From: Diphasiastrum complanatum
Lineage: Eukaryota; Streptophyta; Lycopodiopsida; Lycopodiales; Lycopodiaceae
Length of the DNA stretch: 64,000 nucleotides
Direction of reading: 5' to 3'
Assembly (NCBI GenBank): GCA_029204225.1
Contig: CM055092.1
Span: 45,082,087 to 45,146,086 of the forward strand
Numbering within the stretch: position 1 is the first letter of the stretch; every line of letters starts with the position of its first letter. The translations under genes were made by a program, and so were the position numbers. Under the pieces are notes generated by a model, which worked only from the letters and a program-made list of their open reading frames with translations, was not told the DNA's origin and did no database searches. Below are positions 21,565 to 34,896 of this stretch, piece after piece.

Positions 21565-22279
21565 TGATGAATCTGAGAAAGCAGATGCCTTTTTGTATAG
21601 ACAGCTGGTGGGTAGTTTGATTTATTTGACACACACACGACCTGATATTTCTTATGTTGTTGGTGTTGTTAGTCAATTTATGCAAGATCCTAGTCAAACA
21701 CACTGGAAGTCTGCTAAACGTATTCTCAGTTACATTTGAGGGACATTGAATTTTGGTTTGAAGTATGATCAACCTGAAGTGCCAATATTGATAGGATATA
21801 CAGATGCTGATTGGGCAGGTAATATTGATGACAGAAGGTCTACCAGTGGCCTTACATTTAGTTATGGTACAGCTGCAGTTTCATGGAGCAGCAAAAAGCA
21901 ACCTATAGTAGTCTTATCCTCGACGGAAGCTGAATATCGAGCACTCAACAATGTTGCACAAGAAGCGGTATGGTTACGAAGATTGCTTGTGGATTTAGGT
22001 CAACCACAGGTGGATGCGACTACTATATCTTGCGACAATCAAAGCTGCATTCACCTTGCCAAAAATCCAGTTTTACATGCTCGAACCAAGCACATCGAAA
22101 TACATTATCATTTTGTTCAAGAGAAAATTCTTGATGGAGCCATTGATCTTGTTTTCTGTAAATCTGAAGATCAAGTGGCAGATATTTTTACTAAGTCATT
22201 AGGTAGATGTATATTTGAAAAGGTTCGTACTCTACTAGGAATAGAAGAATGTAATTATATCATTGAGGGAGAGTGTTAG
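21565..22279 (+). pseudogene. element A RT C-terminus and RNase H
   Basis: Plus-strand pol resumes with ADAFLYRQLVGSLIYLT, reaches a stop (TGA) near 21738, and continues from 21746 as RNase H (GYTDADWAGNIDDRRSTSGL, SSTEAEYRAL, ARTKHIEIHYHFV) to the natural end at 22279. The stop codon overlaps the start of the 3' LTR. The purine-rich GAGGGAGAG at 22265-22273 is the polypurine tract. Confidence 0.9.
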
Positions 22280-22537
22280 AAATCAATGATAAACTTCATT
22301 GTTACACTTCCTAGTTACTGTTTACAATGTACTTTATTACTAGCTGTAACTAGCTATAGGCTAGTCTAGTAGTCTACTCTTAGGTTCTCCCTCTCTATCA
22401 GGGTTCAGGATTTATATGTACATTTTACATTCAGTATGAGTTAGTGTGATTGAGTGATATTGCGTGTTCTTCTTCCGCCTCCCTAATTGGTGATTGCTTA
22501 TGGTGAATGCTTGATGTTGCATATCTGATTCTTAACA
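22274..22537 (+). repeat. 3' LTR of element A
   Basis: Starts TGTTAGAAATCAATG, ends GATTCTTAACA, and is followed by ATGTG, the degenerate copy of the left flank ATGTA. Confidence 0.9.
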
Positions 22538-25019
22538 ATGTGTAGAAGAGTAGGTAGATCCATATAAAGCTTACATTTACGTAGCTTTATTAAGTCCAAA
22601 TTGAGAGGATGCGGAAGGCAAGATTTTAAAAATATTGACAATAAACACATAAAACTAAAGTAATGCAATAATCAATATGGAAATTTTAAAATAGTACATT
22701 TTCATATATATTAGAATTTAATAATGATTAAGAAATACTTGTATGGTCTTTGTAAAATGCCATGCACTTTGTTAAAACTTCATTATGGGCCACTCAAAGA
22801 ATGTATTAAAGCCTAGAGCCAAACTGATTGTTTCTAAAGTCTTAAACCAACTAATTTATATGAAAATGAAAACCTATAGAATAATATTTAACAAGCTCAT
22901 AAACTATAAGGGCTCAAACACATAGGTTATGAAAACCCCAAAAATTTTCTTAGTAGGTGAATTAAAAATCTAGAAGGCTTTTTTCAAGAGATTATAGGTT
23001 TTTGGCAAGCACTAGGCCATTGACACTTTGTCTTATGGATGAAATTGTCTCTATCACTTCAGTAGCCCAAATTTTATGCCTATCAATTGAGATAGATTTT
23101 GGCATGTTTTAATTTTGGCCCTTGTCACTCAAGACTGTCCATTAAGTAATTGAATCAAAGGAATCTTGTAATCACGTGTTTGTAGCTAACACATGAGAAA
23201 AAGAAAAATGTCTCCAGCGCCTGTGGAGCAAGAACACCAACACTCCTACTCCACAGGCACTAGAGCCTAGAAAAAATGTTCATATGATGAGGACCTTCCA
23301 ACGATTGAATCCAAAAAAACATTCTCAAGATGCTTGAGCTTTTGTTTCACATTTTTGGGCAATCGATGTATTTGTAGAAATGTGTTTTACCTTCAAGAAT
23401 GCACATTACACATTCCTTTCACAGGCAACGGCTGATGAAATTATGCAACCTTTTGCAAGCTGGTGCAGTTTGACGTTGTAACTACTCATCATTGGCGATA
23501 ATTTTGAGAGGGCAAGCAATCATAGGTGAGAGGTAGGCATGGTATGCCAGTTACGGGTGAAAAATTTTCATGATCAAGTTCAACTTTTGGTGTTAGAACC
23601 GACCAATGTCGAGTGACATTTGGAGAATGCCTCACAGGTATGATCGGTAGTGGCAGTGTTGAGTCAGATGATAGCTGCATTGACACATGCATCTGTGACT
23701 TGGAAATTTCTCATTCAGAGGGAAACATGGGCTAGCTTGGAGGTACACACATTTTCGAGGTCATGGGTGATTGAAGTGTGAGGTGGTGCTAGTTGGAAGC
23801 CATTGGGCAGTATATAGAACTTGCATTGGACAAACTATGTGTGGGACACGCGTAAGATGAAGAACGGGTCCATGATCACACTTTGGATGCTCGTGATGAG
23901 TGGTAACTATAATATTTTGTGGATTTTACAGTTGGTAAGTCAATTCTAATCAATTCATTGTAGCTGTGGAGCAGTGCATTAGGTTTGTCATCAATGAGAT
24001 ACACTTCAACTTCCAGTTTAGACAAGTCAAGTCAATTTGTCATATTAGTATTGCATCAGGGACAGATTCCAAGAAAAGCGAAGATCGTTTAGTTTGGGCC
24101 ATGGAAGATCTCATAGGTTCATTTGGAGGGATATTGGCATGCATAGTATGTGAGGGACTTGATGGTGACTTTGAAGTTCGCATCTCAGTGTATTCTCAAG
24201 GAATGGTTTGTAATAGGAGCAGCTTGGAGCAAGCTTGGGGGAATACATGTGGGGCACTATAGAGTAGATGCTCAAATCTTTGTGATCAGTGATGACATTG
24301 GAATACCTGATAGGGTTTGGACTATAGGATGAAAGGGTGCTTATCATGGAGTAGTTATTTTCAGATTGGACTTAAGTCATTGGTTGATGGACATGACTTA
24401 CATGGGCCATTCATGATAGAATTAAGTACTGCAAATGTAAATGGGCAGGGCGTGAAGCTTTGTGAGCCAACTCTAGGATGGAGAGCTGATGGACATCACA
24501 CGATTGGGTGTGATGGGAGCAAATATTGTGGTGAGTATTTTGCTAGTGATCTACTAGAGGGGACACTGATGGCGTGGACTTCATGGTGTGCTCATTTGGG
24601 AGTACATGATGTTGATACAATAGGAGGCCAGTCATTGGCATTGGCATTGATGGGGGATATCTTCCATCAGGGGCATGGATAAGCTACCTATAGCTTTCAT
24701 GTAGTTGGCTGTGTTTGCAGGAGTCTAGGCTTGCACAGGTGTTAGAACCTATGTGGTTCATATTCATAGGTGGTGAGATCAGGAATAAGCCTAGAGGAAG
24801 TCACTCAGAGCCATATATCTCAGTTTGGATTAGGTTGGGAGACATTGGTCTCGGAATCTTGTGAGCGATGATTGAGCCCTCCTTTTTTACTATTATATGA
24901 TTGATTTTGGATGGATGAACGCTTGAATGTTGTTGTGTGACCATGCTGTCACACTCTAGAAAGATCATTAGTACTTGCTTTCATCCATCTAATCCACAAA
25001 ATCATACATTAGTAAAATA
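22538..25019. other. intergenic DNA, no gene recognised
   Basis: About 2.5 kb without a supported gene. A stem of GCCTGTGGAG and CTCCACAGGC (23214-23263) can form a hairpin with a loop of about 20 bases. From 23480 to 24700 the plus strand is G-rich with several short open frames (largest 121 codons at 24317-24682) of no known family. This may be an old, unrecognised repeat. Confidence 0.5.
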
Positions 25020-25797
25020 GGTGCTAGAAATCCCCTAGGAAGATATCCTTGTGATCCATTAGGTAGGTTTTATTTCCATTGCTCACCTCCCTTGAGAAGC
25101 TGAGCCTCAAGAGGAGAAGACTAGAGCCAAAGAAGCCTAGATAGTCCAAAAGATACCAAGATCCAAAAAGAGGACCAACCCAAAACCAAAACCCTAAAAA
25201 GATATAGGAAAAGGAAGAAGCCTCACCCCCCATCTAAGGCATTTCACCCGTAGATCCAACACCAAGATTGACACCCTTGGTAGTCTTAGATTCTATAAAG
25301 TCCTCTATCCAAGGATCCTATTCTAAGCATGACAATCACAAGCAACACAAGGGAACCTGATGGTGGACAAGCCAACCCAACCAAACCTAGATCGAACGGA
25401 TCTAGCCCCCAAGCTATGGATCAATCACTCAAAGAGAAATGAGGCATCACACCAACAGCATCCTGCCACCAGTCATGCTATCAAGCATACACTAGTGAGA
25501 GCCAACAGGTATACTAATACCTTCCAAGGCCCATGCACCACTAGTAGTGCACTGTGACATCTCACTGGACACCTCTGCAGCTATCTGGGCCACGTCATCC
25601 AATTCCCCAATGACTCACTGATAGACCCATACCAATACACCATCAAGTGTTTAGGCCTACAACCATTGATTATGACCATGTATACATAAGGGCCCCAATT
25701 CCCTTATAGTCACAATTAACTTACGGGTTGTTGGTCTATCGGTCCCTAGCGTAGACATGCTACTCGAGACCAGTCATGGGCATGACATTCTTCCCCC
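25020..25797 (-). repeat. LTR of a decayed Ty3/Gypsy element (left end uncertain)
   Basis: On the minus strand a G-rich polypurine tract (GGGGGGAAGAA) is followed by TGTCATGCCCATGACTGG at 25797. This resembles the LTR start TGTTATGTCCATGACC at 33297, which is likewise preceded by GGAGGGAAGAA. The far end near 25020 is not defined by a matching partner. Confidence 0.6.
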
Positions 25798-27600
25798 CTT
25801 ATTCAAGTTCTGTCCTCAGAACTTAAAACTGGGAAAGTTCATCCTTAAGTTTTCTTCCTGTTTCAAGAATCGTCATCGTCTGTACATCCCTTCCATCAAA
25901 CCAGATGCTTGGTAGCTATACGACTTCACAATCGTTTAGTTCTTGTATCCAAGATCTTTCCGAGTTCAAGCGGAGACACACCCGATGATTCATCCAACAG
26001 GTCTAATCGATCTCCAAATCTAAGATGGTCTCCTTCACGTAGACTCTTTCAGAGATGGCTTACGTGAAATACATGATGCACTTGAGATCCATCCGGGAGT
26101 TCCGATTGGTAAGCTAAGGATCCAATCTTTTTCAAGATCTTAACCGGTCCTCTATATCTAGGGGACGATTAGTAATGCTAGCCGGTATGCATTACACTTG
26201 AATCCATCGAGATTCTCAAAAAATACCCAATCCCCCACTTGGAAGTCTCTCGGTGATCTTTTCAGACTTGCATAATGTCGTTCCCCATCCTGGGTACTCT
26301 AGACATTCTCACGTGCAATTCGTAGCATTTCCTACATATCATGTAGGAAATCTGCTACTTTCTGAAACTTGAACTCTCGAGTCTCTACCGCAATGGGTGA
26401 TATAGGTTAAAAATTATACGTAAGCACTCATGGGCTATAACCGGTAGCCAAATGCTTACTGTAACTCAATCTCCATCAGAGATAACTTCCTCTCCAAGGA
26501 GATTGCTAAGAAAATATGAATACATATCTTAACTGATCTTCTATTCACCCAAGTAATCCTTCTTTTAAACAATCAAGTATAACTAGAATCTGGACTATGA
26601 TTCGTCAATCATAATTCATCGGATTTTTGTCCTATACTCAATAAAAGAAGACAACTACCAATGATTAGAAGAACTTTAAGTTTAGAGTCATCCCAAGTTT
26701 AGCAGATGCGGCCACCAAAAGCAAACAGTGAACTTCGAATCACGAATGTTCATAATGTCACTTTGGTAATCCGTAAAGCCAAAACAGATACTCAAATAAT
26801 TACTTGGTCTTTACCCAAAAATACATAGTCGATTTGGTAAGATGGCCAGTCATTACCAAAATTCCACTATCTTGTTTATTCATCCAGGGTAATCTACCAA
26901 TCACAATCCTTTCTTATGGATTACGTATATCCTAGAATCTGAGTTAAGATTCAACAATCCCAACTCTCCAAATTCTCGAAACCATACCATATCATGAGAG
27001 TACATCATGAGAATGCATTACAATTCTTAAAAGACACATGAGCTGTTCACAAAGTCCTTTCCATCTGGAAAGTTCCAGACTTTTACAACTCACACATGGT
27101 GCCAATATAAGGATTGTAATCTAAAAAACGCCCTTAAAAATTTCGTGTATTCTATGCACACCCATCTGTAAATGAATCCAAAACGACTCATAAATGTTGT
27201 GACTTATAAGCAATACATTTCAACAATAATATCCATAAGTAAGATTTCTATTGTTGATTTACCATAACTAACTCATAAGTAACGCTTTTGACTTGGTTAG
27301 CTGTATCAGATTTAGAAAATATTTAAATGTCTAGGTGTGGTACCAGAACACCACATTTAATCTGATTCTAAATCAATCATAGGTTAATAAGCAATTCTCA
27401 ATGAGAAATCACTATAACCCAGCGAGAAATTGTTTCAAACACAACTCTCATCAATATGCCTATGTACCAACAACTGGTTTATGCATGCAAATAAACTTAG
27501 TTCAAGGAATACTTTGTAGATCCACAGGATTAAAAGTTTGTACAAAAGGTTTTAATGATCCCACAAAGATTCACTTTCGCCCCTTTTCATAATCTTTATG
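25798..27600 (-). pseudogene. Ty3/Gypsy polyprotein relic (integrase C-terminus)
   Basis: Minus-strand reading of about 26300-26051 gives RDFQVGDWVF and, after a shift, PRYRGP...KILKKIGSLAYQSELPDGS followed by QVHHVFHVSHL. These match the C-terminal integrase region with the GPY/F-type motif typical of Gypsy elements, just upstream of the polyprotein end and polypurine tract at 25800. There are many stops and frameshifts. Beyond about 26500 similarity fades, and I assign 26500-27600 to the same element only by position. Confidence 0.65.
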
Positions 27601-28901
<1,301 letters not shown>

Positions 28902-29065
28902 GCCTGCTCGTCCTCTCACATCAGTTTTTTTTTTTTTTGTTGCAGGTCCTGGTGGTTTAACAGCGCGCTGGAGAGGGCGTTTTCTGGCCCGATAAAGTCT
29001 AAGGTGAGAGGTGCTCCTGAGTTGCTCTGGCCGAGTATCTTGGGGCCTCGTCAGAATCAGCCATC

Positions 29066-32000
29066 TTGATCCTTCAAGACGTGATGGACATAGTTCTTGG
29101 CCTTGAAGAAGAACCACAAGTTCCTCAAGAGGTTCAAAAATACAAAAAGAGAGCTAGGATGGCTCTCCACTACATTAAGATGAATGTCTCTAATGAGATA
29201 TTGAGGGAGATAGGTACTTTTACAACAGCCAAAGAAGCTTGGGATTGTCTCAAGACTATCTATGAGGCTAAGAATACCTCTAGGCTTCTCACTCTTAGGA
29301 ATCAAATCTTTCAAAGTAGCCAAAAGAGTGATGAGAGTGCATCTAGTTATGTTTTGAGAGTGAAAGATATTCATAGAGAGCTTGCTTGCATTGGTGATTC
29401 CATCAATCAAAATGAGCTAGTTCAAGTCATTCTCAATGGCTTGAGAAGTGAATTTGATAACCTTGTCCAATCCTATGCCATTAAGGAGGAGCTACCAAGT
29501 TTGGAGGCTCTCCAAAGTGTGCTAATTTCAGAAGAATCAAGACAAGAGTACAAGCTCTTGAGGATGGACAAGCTTTCTCTCACTCATAATGATGGCAAAG
29601 CTCTCTTTGCCAAGGATAAGCACAAAGAGAGGAGCAAGAACCAACATCAACAATCCTCAAGCAAGGACAAAGTCAAATCCAAAGACAAAGATGAGGAGGA
29701 AGATGATTCCTCTAATGCTTCATCATCCAAGCTCAAGAAGAAGAAGAAGATCAAGTGCTTTTATTGCGGCAAGAAAGGTCATTATGCCACCAATTGCTTC
29801 AAAAAGAAGAATCAACTCAAGCAAGCCAATATTACCAATGAGAAGGAAGACACTATTGCAAGTGATGGAGAGGGTTCTCTTATGGTCTCTAGTTTCTCAT
29901 CTACTCCTTTCAAGAAGGACGGCCTATGGTATATTGATAGTGGAGCCTCTTCACATATGTGTAGCTCCAAGGACTCTTTCTCTTCTATTGCACCTTATGA
30001 TGGAGTGAAGAAATCAATATACACTGCAAATGATTTTGAATGTCCTATTGAAGGCATAGGGAACATTCCCTTGAAGCTTGCATCCTCTAAAGTTCTTTCT
30101 CTCTCTAGAGTTCTTTATGTACCTAAGCTTACAAAGAATCTTATTAGTGTTGGCCAATTGCTTGATAATGGCCTTGATGTAGAATTCAATGTTGATACTT
30201 GCACTATCAAGAAGAATGATGAGATACTTGCATTAGGATGTAGATTTGGTGGCATCTATAAACTAGATCCAAATGAGTATGTGAATGCTTGTAATGTTGC
30301 TCTTGTGAACAAGCTCTCTATGGAGGAATTATGGCATAGGAGGTTGGGACATCCCAACTACAAATCCATGCTCTCTATGATCAAAGAATCCAAAGCTATT
30401 GGCTTGCCAAAGTCATTCTCCAAGAAGATCAAGCCTTGTGAGGCTTGTGCTATTGCTAAATCTCACAAAAAGCCATTTACAAGATCTTCTATCAAAAGCA
30501 AGCATCCTTTGGAGTTAATCCACTCGGATGTGCATTTCTCATCAGCTACAAGCAAGGGAGGAGCCACTTGTTTTGTTACTTTCATTGATGATTACACAAG
30601 ATTCACTTGGATATATCTTCTTGCTTCAAAATCTATGGTGTTTGATCATTTCCTTATTTTCAAAGCTTATGTAGAGAAGCAATTCTCATTCAAGATTAAA
30701 GCTCTTAGAAGTGATGGAGGTGGTGAATATATCTCCAATAAATTTCAAGATTTTTGTGAGCTTGAAGGCATGAAAAGAGAGTTTTCTTGTGCCTACTCTC
30801 CATCTCAAAATGGAGTGGCCGAGAGAAAGAATAGATCTCTATGTGAATGTGCAAAATCTATGAGAATTGAGGCATCTTTGCCCAAAGATTTTTGGGGAAA
30901 AGCCATTAATTGAGCAAATTATCTTTGCAATAGGCTTCTACATATAGCTCTTGGAGGAAAGTCACCATATGAAATCTTATTTTTGAAGAAGCCTAAGGTT
31001 GATCACCTTAGAGTTTTTGGATGCTTATGCTTTGTCCATATTCCCTTGGAAACAAGGAAGAAGGAAGATCCTAGTGCATGCAAAGGGATCATGGTTGGAT
31101 AATCATCCACCAATAAGGCCTATAGAGTCTTTATACTCTCTACTTCTCAAGTTATTGAAAGTAGAGATGTTGTCTTTCATGAAGATCAACACTCATCATT
31201 TGAAGAGGCCGGGATCAAGAAATCTCTGGATGCATCATCAATTATTGATTTTGAAGACAATCATGATGTGATGGGGTCGAGATTTGAAGAAGACTCTCCT
31301 CGGATTTTTTCACCAAGAAGATCCGTGAGAGATAGATCCGAGCCTAAGAGGCTCTCATATGTTGACACAAGTGGAAGGTGTTCCAATTAGATGTATCCAA
31401 TGCTTTTCTAAATGGTTATCTTGAGGAGGATATCTATATGGAACAACGTCAAGGATTCATCAAGGATGAGTCCAAAGTGTGCTTGCTCTTAAAAGTCTTT
31501 ATGGACTCAAGCAAGCACCAAGATCATGGTATTCAAGACTTAACTCTTTTCTTATCTCACTAGGATTTACTCTTAGTGACTATGATCCTTCCATGTATCT
31601 AAAGTTTGTTGATAGCAATATTGTCATTCTTCTAATTTATGTTGATGACATTATTCTTTGTGGAAGTTGTATCAAGCTAGTTGATGAAACCAAGCTAGCA
31701 CTTGGATGTGAGTTTAAAATGCAAGATCTAGGAGAGATACATTACATCCTAGGCCTAGAAATTGATTTTTATGAAAATCATGTCTTTATATGCCAATCTA
31801 GATATGCTCACTCTATGTTGGAAAAATTCCATATGGAAAATTCCAAGAGCATAGATACTCCAATGGAGCAAATTGTAAAAGATCCTAACAAAGGTGATGA
31901 AAAATCCTTTGAGGACATCACATTTTTTAGGAGTCTTGTAGGCTCCTTGATTTGGCTTACCATTACTAGGCCCGATCTTAGTTTTTGTGTGCACAAATTG

Positions 32001-32615
32001 AGTCAATTTATGCAAGAACCTAAGATCCATCTTTGGAAGATGGCCAAGAGGATTCTAAGATATGTATCTTCATCTTGTGATTATGGTCTACTCTATAAAA
32101 GTGAAGATCTATCCATTATTGGCTACTCGGATTCGGACTTTGCAAGTGACAAGATGGATCGAAAGTCTATTAGTGCATACACTATCTTTCTTGGAGGCAA
32201 TCTAATATCTTGGCTTTCCAAAAACCAAGATACTATATCTCTCTCTTCATTTGAGGCCGAGTACAAAGCACTCACTACAACTACCAAAGAAGTGCTTTGG
32301 ATCAAGAGGTTATTAATGGAGCTAAAGTGCATCAAGGAGGATGATCTACCAATGATCAAGTGTGATAACATCTCGGCCCAAGCTCTTGCCAATAATCCCA
32401 TATTTCATGCAAGAAGCAAGCACATAGAAGTGGCACACCATTTTGTGAGAGAAAAGCCCATTCGAGGAGAAATCTATTTGGAGCATGTCAACTTGTCCTC
32501 TTGTATTGCCGATCTACTCACCAAGCCTTTGAGCAAAAGTGCTTTCATCAAGCATAGATCTAATCTTGGAGTTATATCAAGATCAATGCTCAAATCTTCA
32601 TTTTTAGGAGTGTGA
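29066..32615 (+). pseudogene. Copia element E: 5'-truncated gag-pol with internal deletion
   Basis: The frame begins inside gag (DIVLGLEEEP..., equivalent to DIVAEIEERP in C), so about 35 residues, the leader and the 5' LTR are missing. Seen in order: capsid; zinc knuckle CFYCGKKGHYATNC (about 29757); protease DSGASSHM (29938); LWHRRLGHPN; integrase with HSDVHFSS, RSDGGGEYIS and NGVAERKNR; in-frame stops TGA at 30911 and TAA at 31100; then the linker to [15 protein letters not shown]. Near 31377 the sequence jumps to [12 protein letters not shown], which removes roughly 125 codons of the RT N-terminus. A frameshift near 31485 leads into RT ([21 protein letters not shown]) and RNase H to TGA at 32615. 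It is related to C and D. Confidence 0.9.
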
Positions 32616-33296
32616 AGAATTGAAAAAGATTATCTATGTTAGATATAGGGGTCTTATGTTTTTTACATCAAGCATCTAGGTGTAGGATGTTGATAGGAAT
32701 AAATTTGGCATAGATGGCAAATTATGCATTTCCACTTGTAATGCCACTATTGAGCCAAAATATTCTTGCATTTGTTGCTGGAAACATGAGCATTTAACTC
32801 AAAAGAGTATTTGGGATACTCAGAGTTGAGTTTTAATCATTTTATATTTTAATGATTCTCCTAGAGATTCTAATTGAATGAATTATCATACCTTGGAATT
32901 TGGATTCTAAGGATATTTGTACTTGAAAATTTATGAATTATCTGTCAGAGTTGTGGATAATTTTAGACGGTAATTATTTTATTATTTCTTTAACTTTAGT
33001 CTCCTAAGTTAGGTTATTTCACCCAGTGTTTCATGTAAGTGTTTTACGTGAAGGCGATGGTACTAACTTGTGACGAATGTAACCCAAATGGAAAATTTGT
33101 CACTTAGTGTACTTTTCAAACCTGAGTTGTACTCCAGAGCAGAGATTAACGATTTGAAATAGGTTTATCTATGAGTACTTTTTTGATATGAAAGTCAAAC
33201 TAAGATTTACACGGTTATTATTGAAAGTTAAAGGAAATGTAATTCTTTCCTGTTTAGAGAGCTTCTAAGGATAGAAGTAGTTTAAGGAGGGAAGAA
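32616..33296 (+). other. 3' flank of element E and end of a Gypsy relic
   Basis: A possible LTR start for E, TGTTGATAGGAATAAATTTG, lies near 32688 after a purine-rich stretch, but no partner copy exists in the window to confirm it. The last bases before 33297 (TTTAAGGAGGGAAGAA) match the end and polypurine tract of the Gypsy relic at 25800. Confidence 0.4.
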
Positions 33297-33814
33297 TGTT
33301 ATGTCCATGACCAGTAAGTAGGATTCAGTACACTCCTAGTCTTGGATACACAGTACTCCAGTAAATCAAGCTGTTAGTTATGCCACATCATACTGGATGT
33401 GACTCGAGAGTAACTAATATCCTTGTGAGGCCCAGAACACACTAAATGGAGTTTAGACAAGGTATGAGACAGTGTATGCATGTGTAGAGTTATCAATAGC
33501 AATTCTATGAATAGTTGGTCCATGCATAGGACTCTATTCTAGGTGGATCTATGTATAGGGAACTTAGGGCTATGCATGGCTATGTATCCAGGATGCTTAC
33601 GGCTCTATAAGAAGAGGCCAAACTCGCCCTACTCCTCATTGTGATCATTGATTCATTGTCAGGGTTTCACTCTATATTTCATGCTTCTTGTTCCTTGGCT
33701 TGGGGATGAAGCTTCTAGAGTTGATTGGTTGCTTCTACTTGGTTGGGTGGTTGCTCCATAGTGTGTTTTCCATTGTGTATTGTCTTGTAAGCAGGATCTT
33801 AGGGAGCTTCTCTT
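33297..33814 (+). repeat. Gypsy-type LTR, probably solo or truncated
   Basis: Starts TGTTATGTCCATGACC after a polypurine tract. The last 170 bases (TCATTGTCAGGGTTTCACTC, GGTTGGGTGGTTGCTCCATA, GTCTTGTAAGCAGGATCTTA) match the LTR end at 6753-6930. The expected primer site is missing, and the sequence passes into tRNA-Asp-like DNA instead. Confidence 0.65.
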
Positions 33815-33868
33815 ATAATTTCCGCTGTCATGCGAAGGACCCGGGTTCGATCCCCAGCAACGGCGCCA
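33815..33868 (+). ncRNA. tRNA-Asp(GTC)-like 3' half ending in CCA (pseudogene or copied primer)
   Basis: About 54 bases match the 3' part of plant tRNA-Asp, with a few mismatches and one gap. They cover a degenerate anticodon arm around CTGTCATGCG (anticodon GTC), the T arm ACCCGGGTTCGATCC, the acceptor strand CAACGGCG and a terminal CCA. The 5' half is absent, so this is not a functional tRNA gene. Nuclear tRNA genes do not encode CCA, so the source was probably mature tRNA. Bases 33851-33868 read in reverse (TGGCGCCGTTGCTGGGGA) are the standard tRNA-Asp primer site of plant Gypsy elements. Confidence 0.65.
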
Positions 33869-33872
33869 AAAT

Positions 33873-34241
33873 TGTAGTGGGTTTCTTTCCTTGCCTAACT
33901 TGAATCCAAGATCTAATCAATCTAGCATCAAAGAGACGAAGTTAGTTGTCACACATAGATTCATTCCCATGAGAGCGATAGTATAGTTCAGATTTCAGCA
34001 TGAATGGAAGATCCAAATCTAACTCTAACATCCATTAACCCTAAACATTAACACTACATCCATTAACACTACGATCCACTAACACTACGATCCACAACAA
34101 AGATAGTTTACTCTCTCTCTCTCTCCCTTTCTCTCTCATAAAAAGTATAACAACATGCAATCCCAATAACATTCAGATCCAATAATTAGCAAAATCCAAA
34201 GAAAGCATGAAAGATGGAGGAAAAGTGATAGATAGCAAGGA
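33873..34241 (-). repeat. probable Gypsy LTR fragment next to the tRNA-Asp primer site
   Basis: On the minus strand the segment ends GAAACCCACTACA three bases before TTGGCGCCGTTGCTGG, the normal LTR-to-primer-site layout. It includes short tandem words (CATTAACACTACGATCCA) near 34060 and a CT run near 34110. It is cut off at 34241 by element C. Confidence 0.5.
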
Positions 34242-34896
34242 TGTGAAAAATACAGATCCTAAGTGGATCTAAACTCCAAGATCATTGGCTTGAATGCTTG
34301 CACTCCAAACTACATAAGCTAGGAATTGGCAACACATTCTATGCTACCTAGAATGCAAAGAACTTGATCAAAAAGCATTTATCACAAATGGAAACTTCCA
34401 TAAACATCAAGTGCGGCCCAAAATAGCATTATACAGTCCATAATACATCAGCCTATCACTTTTGGAAAGCACCTAAGATCATACACAATAGCTTGAAGAC
34501 AATACACACAACAATGCTCTCAATGGAGGAAGAAACAATGACAATGATCTATTGATCTCAATGAAGCATACAAAAGGTTTCTCCAACCTGTTTTCCACAA
34601 CTTCCCTACTATTTATGGATGAGGAAGATGACTCTCTCTCCTCTCTCTAGAAGGTACTTGACCCTAGATATTCCCTATATAGGAAAAATAGCTAAAAATG
34701 GCTTATATGACCAAAATACATCAAAATGGTCTCATTTTGAAGGGTATGAAGTTTGACACTTCATCATACTGAAAAAATACAGTAAATAAAAACATTGTGG
34801 CCTGGTTCACACGTGTGAAACTCCAGAACCAAAACTATTTACAATTTTAGCCAATTTAGGCCTCAAACTAGCTAGGAAATGTTGACAATTTTCACA
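34242..34896 (-). repeat. 3' LTR of element C
   Basis: 655 bases, TGTGAAAAATACAG to ACAATTTTCACA on the plus strand. It holds TTCACACGTGTGAA at 34806-34819. Confidence 0.95.

Larger units (their letters stand above)
11419..22537 (+). mobile_element. Copia LTR retrotransposon A, old, with nested insertion and internal inversion
   Basis: Both LTRs are present, with a near-matching 5-base target duplication: ATGTA at 11414-11418 and ATGTG at 22538-22542. Order on the plus strand: 5' LTR, primer site TGGTATCAGAGC at 11678-11689, leader with 80-base tandem repeats, gag, protease, then element B (13714-19424), the GAG-pre-integrase region and the integrase start. A segment of about 1.5 kb follows in reverse orientation (integrase end plus RT), then RNase H on the plus strand and the 3' LTR. 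gag-protease-integrase-RT-RNase H order and the tRNA-iMet primer site define Copia. The LTRs differ at about ten positions in 260, so A is older than B, C and D. Frameshifts, the inversion and the insertion leave it inactive. Confidence 0.9.

Noticed and set aside
24317-24682. 121-codon plus-strand frame
   Set aside because: No recognisable family, no supporting splice or promoter context, and similar open frames lie around it in G-rich DNA.
33815-33868. Functional tRNA-Asp gene
   Set aside because: The 5' half, including the acceptor 5' strand and D arm, is missing and the anticodon arm is degenerate.
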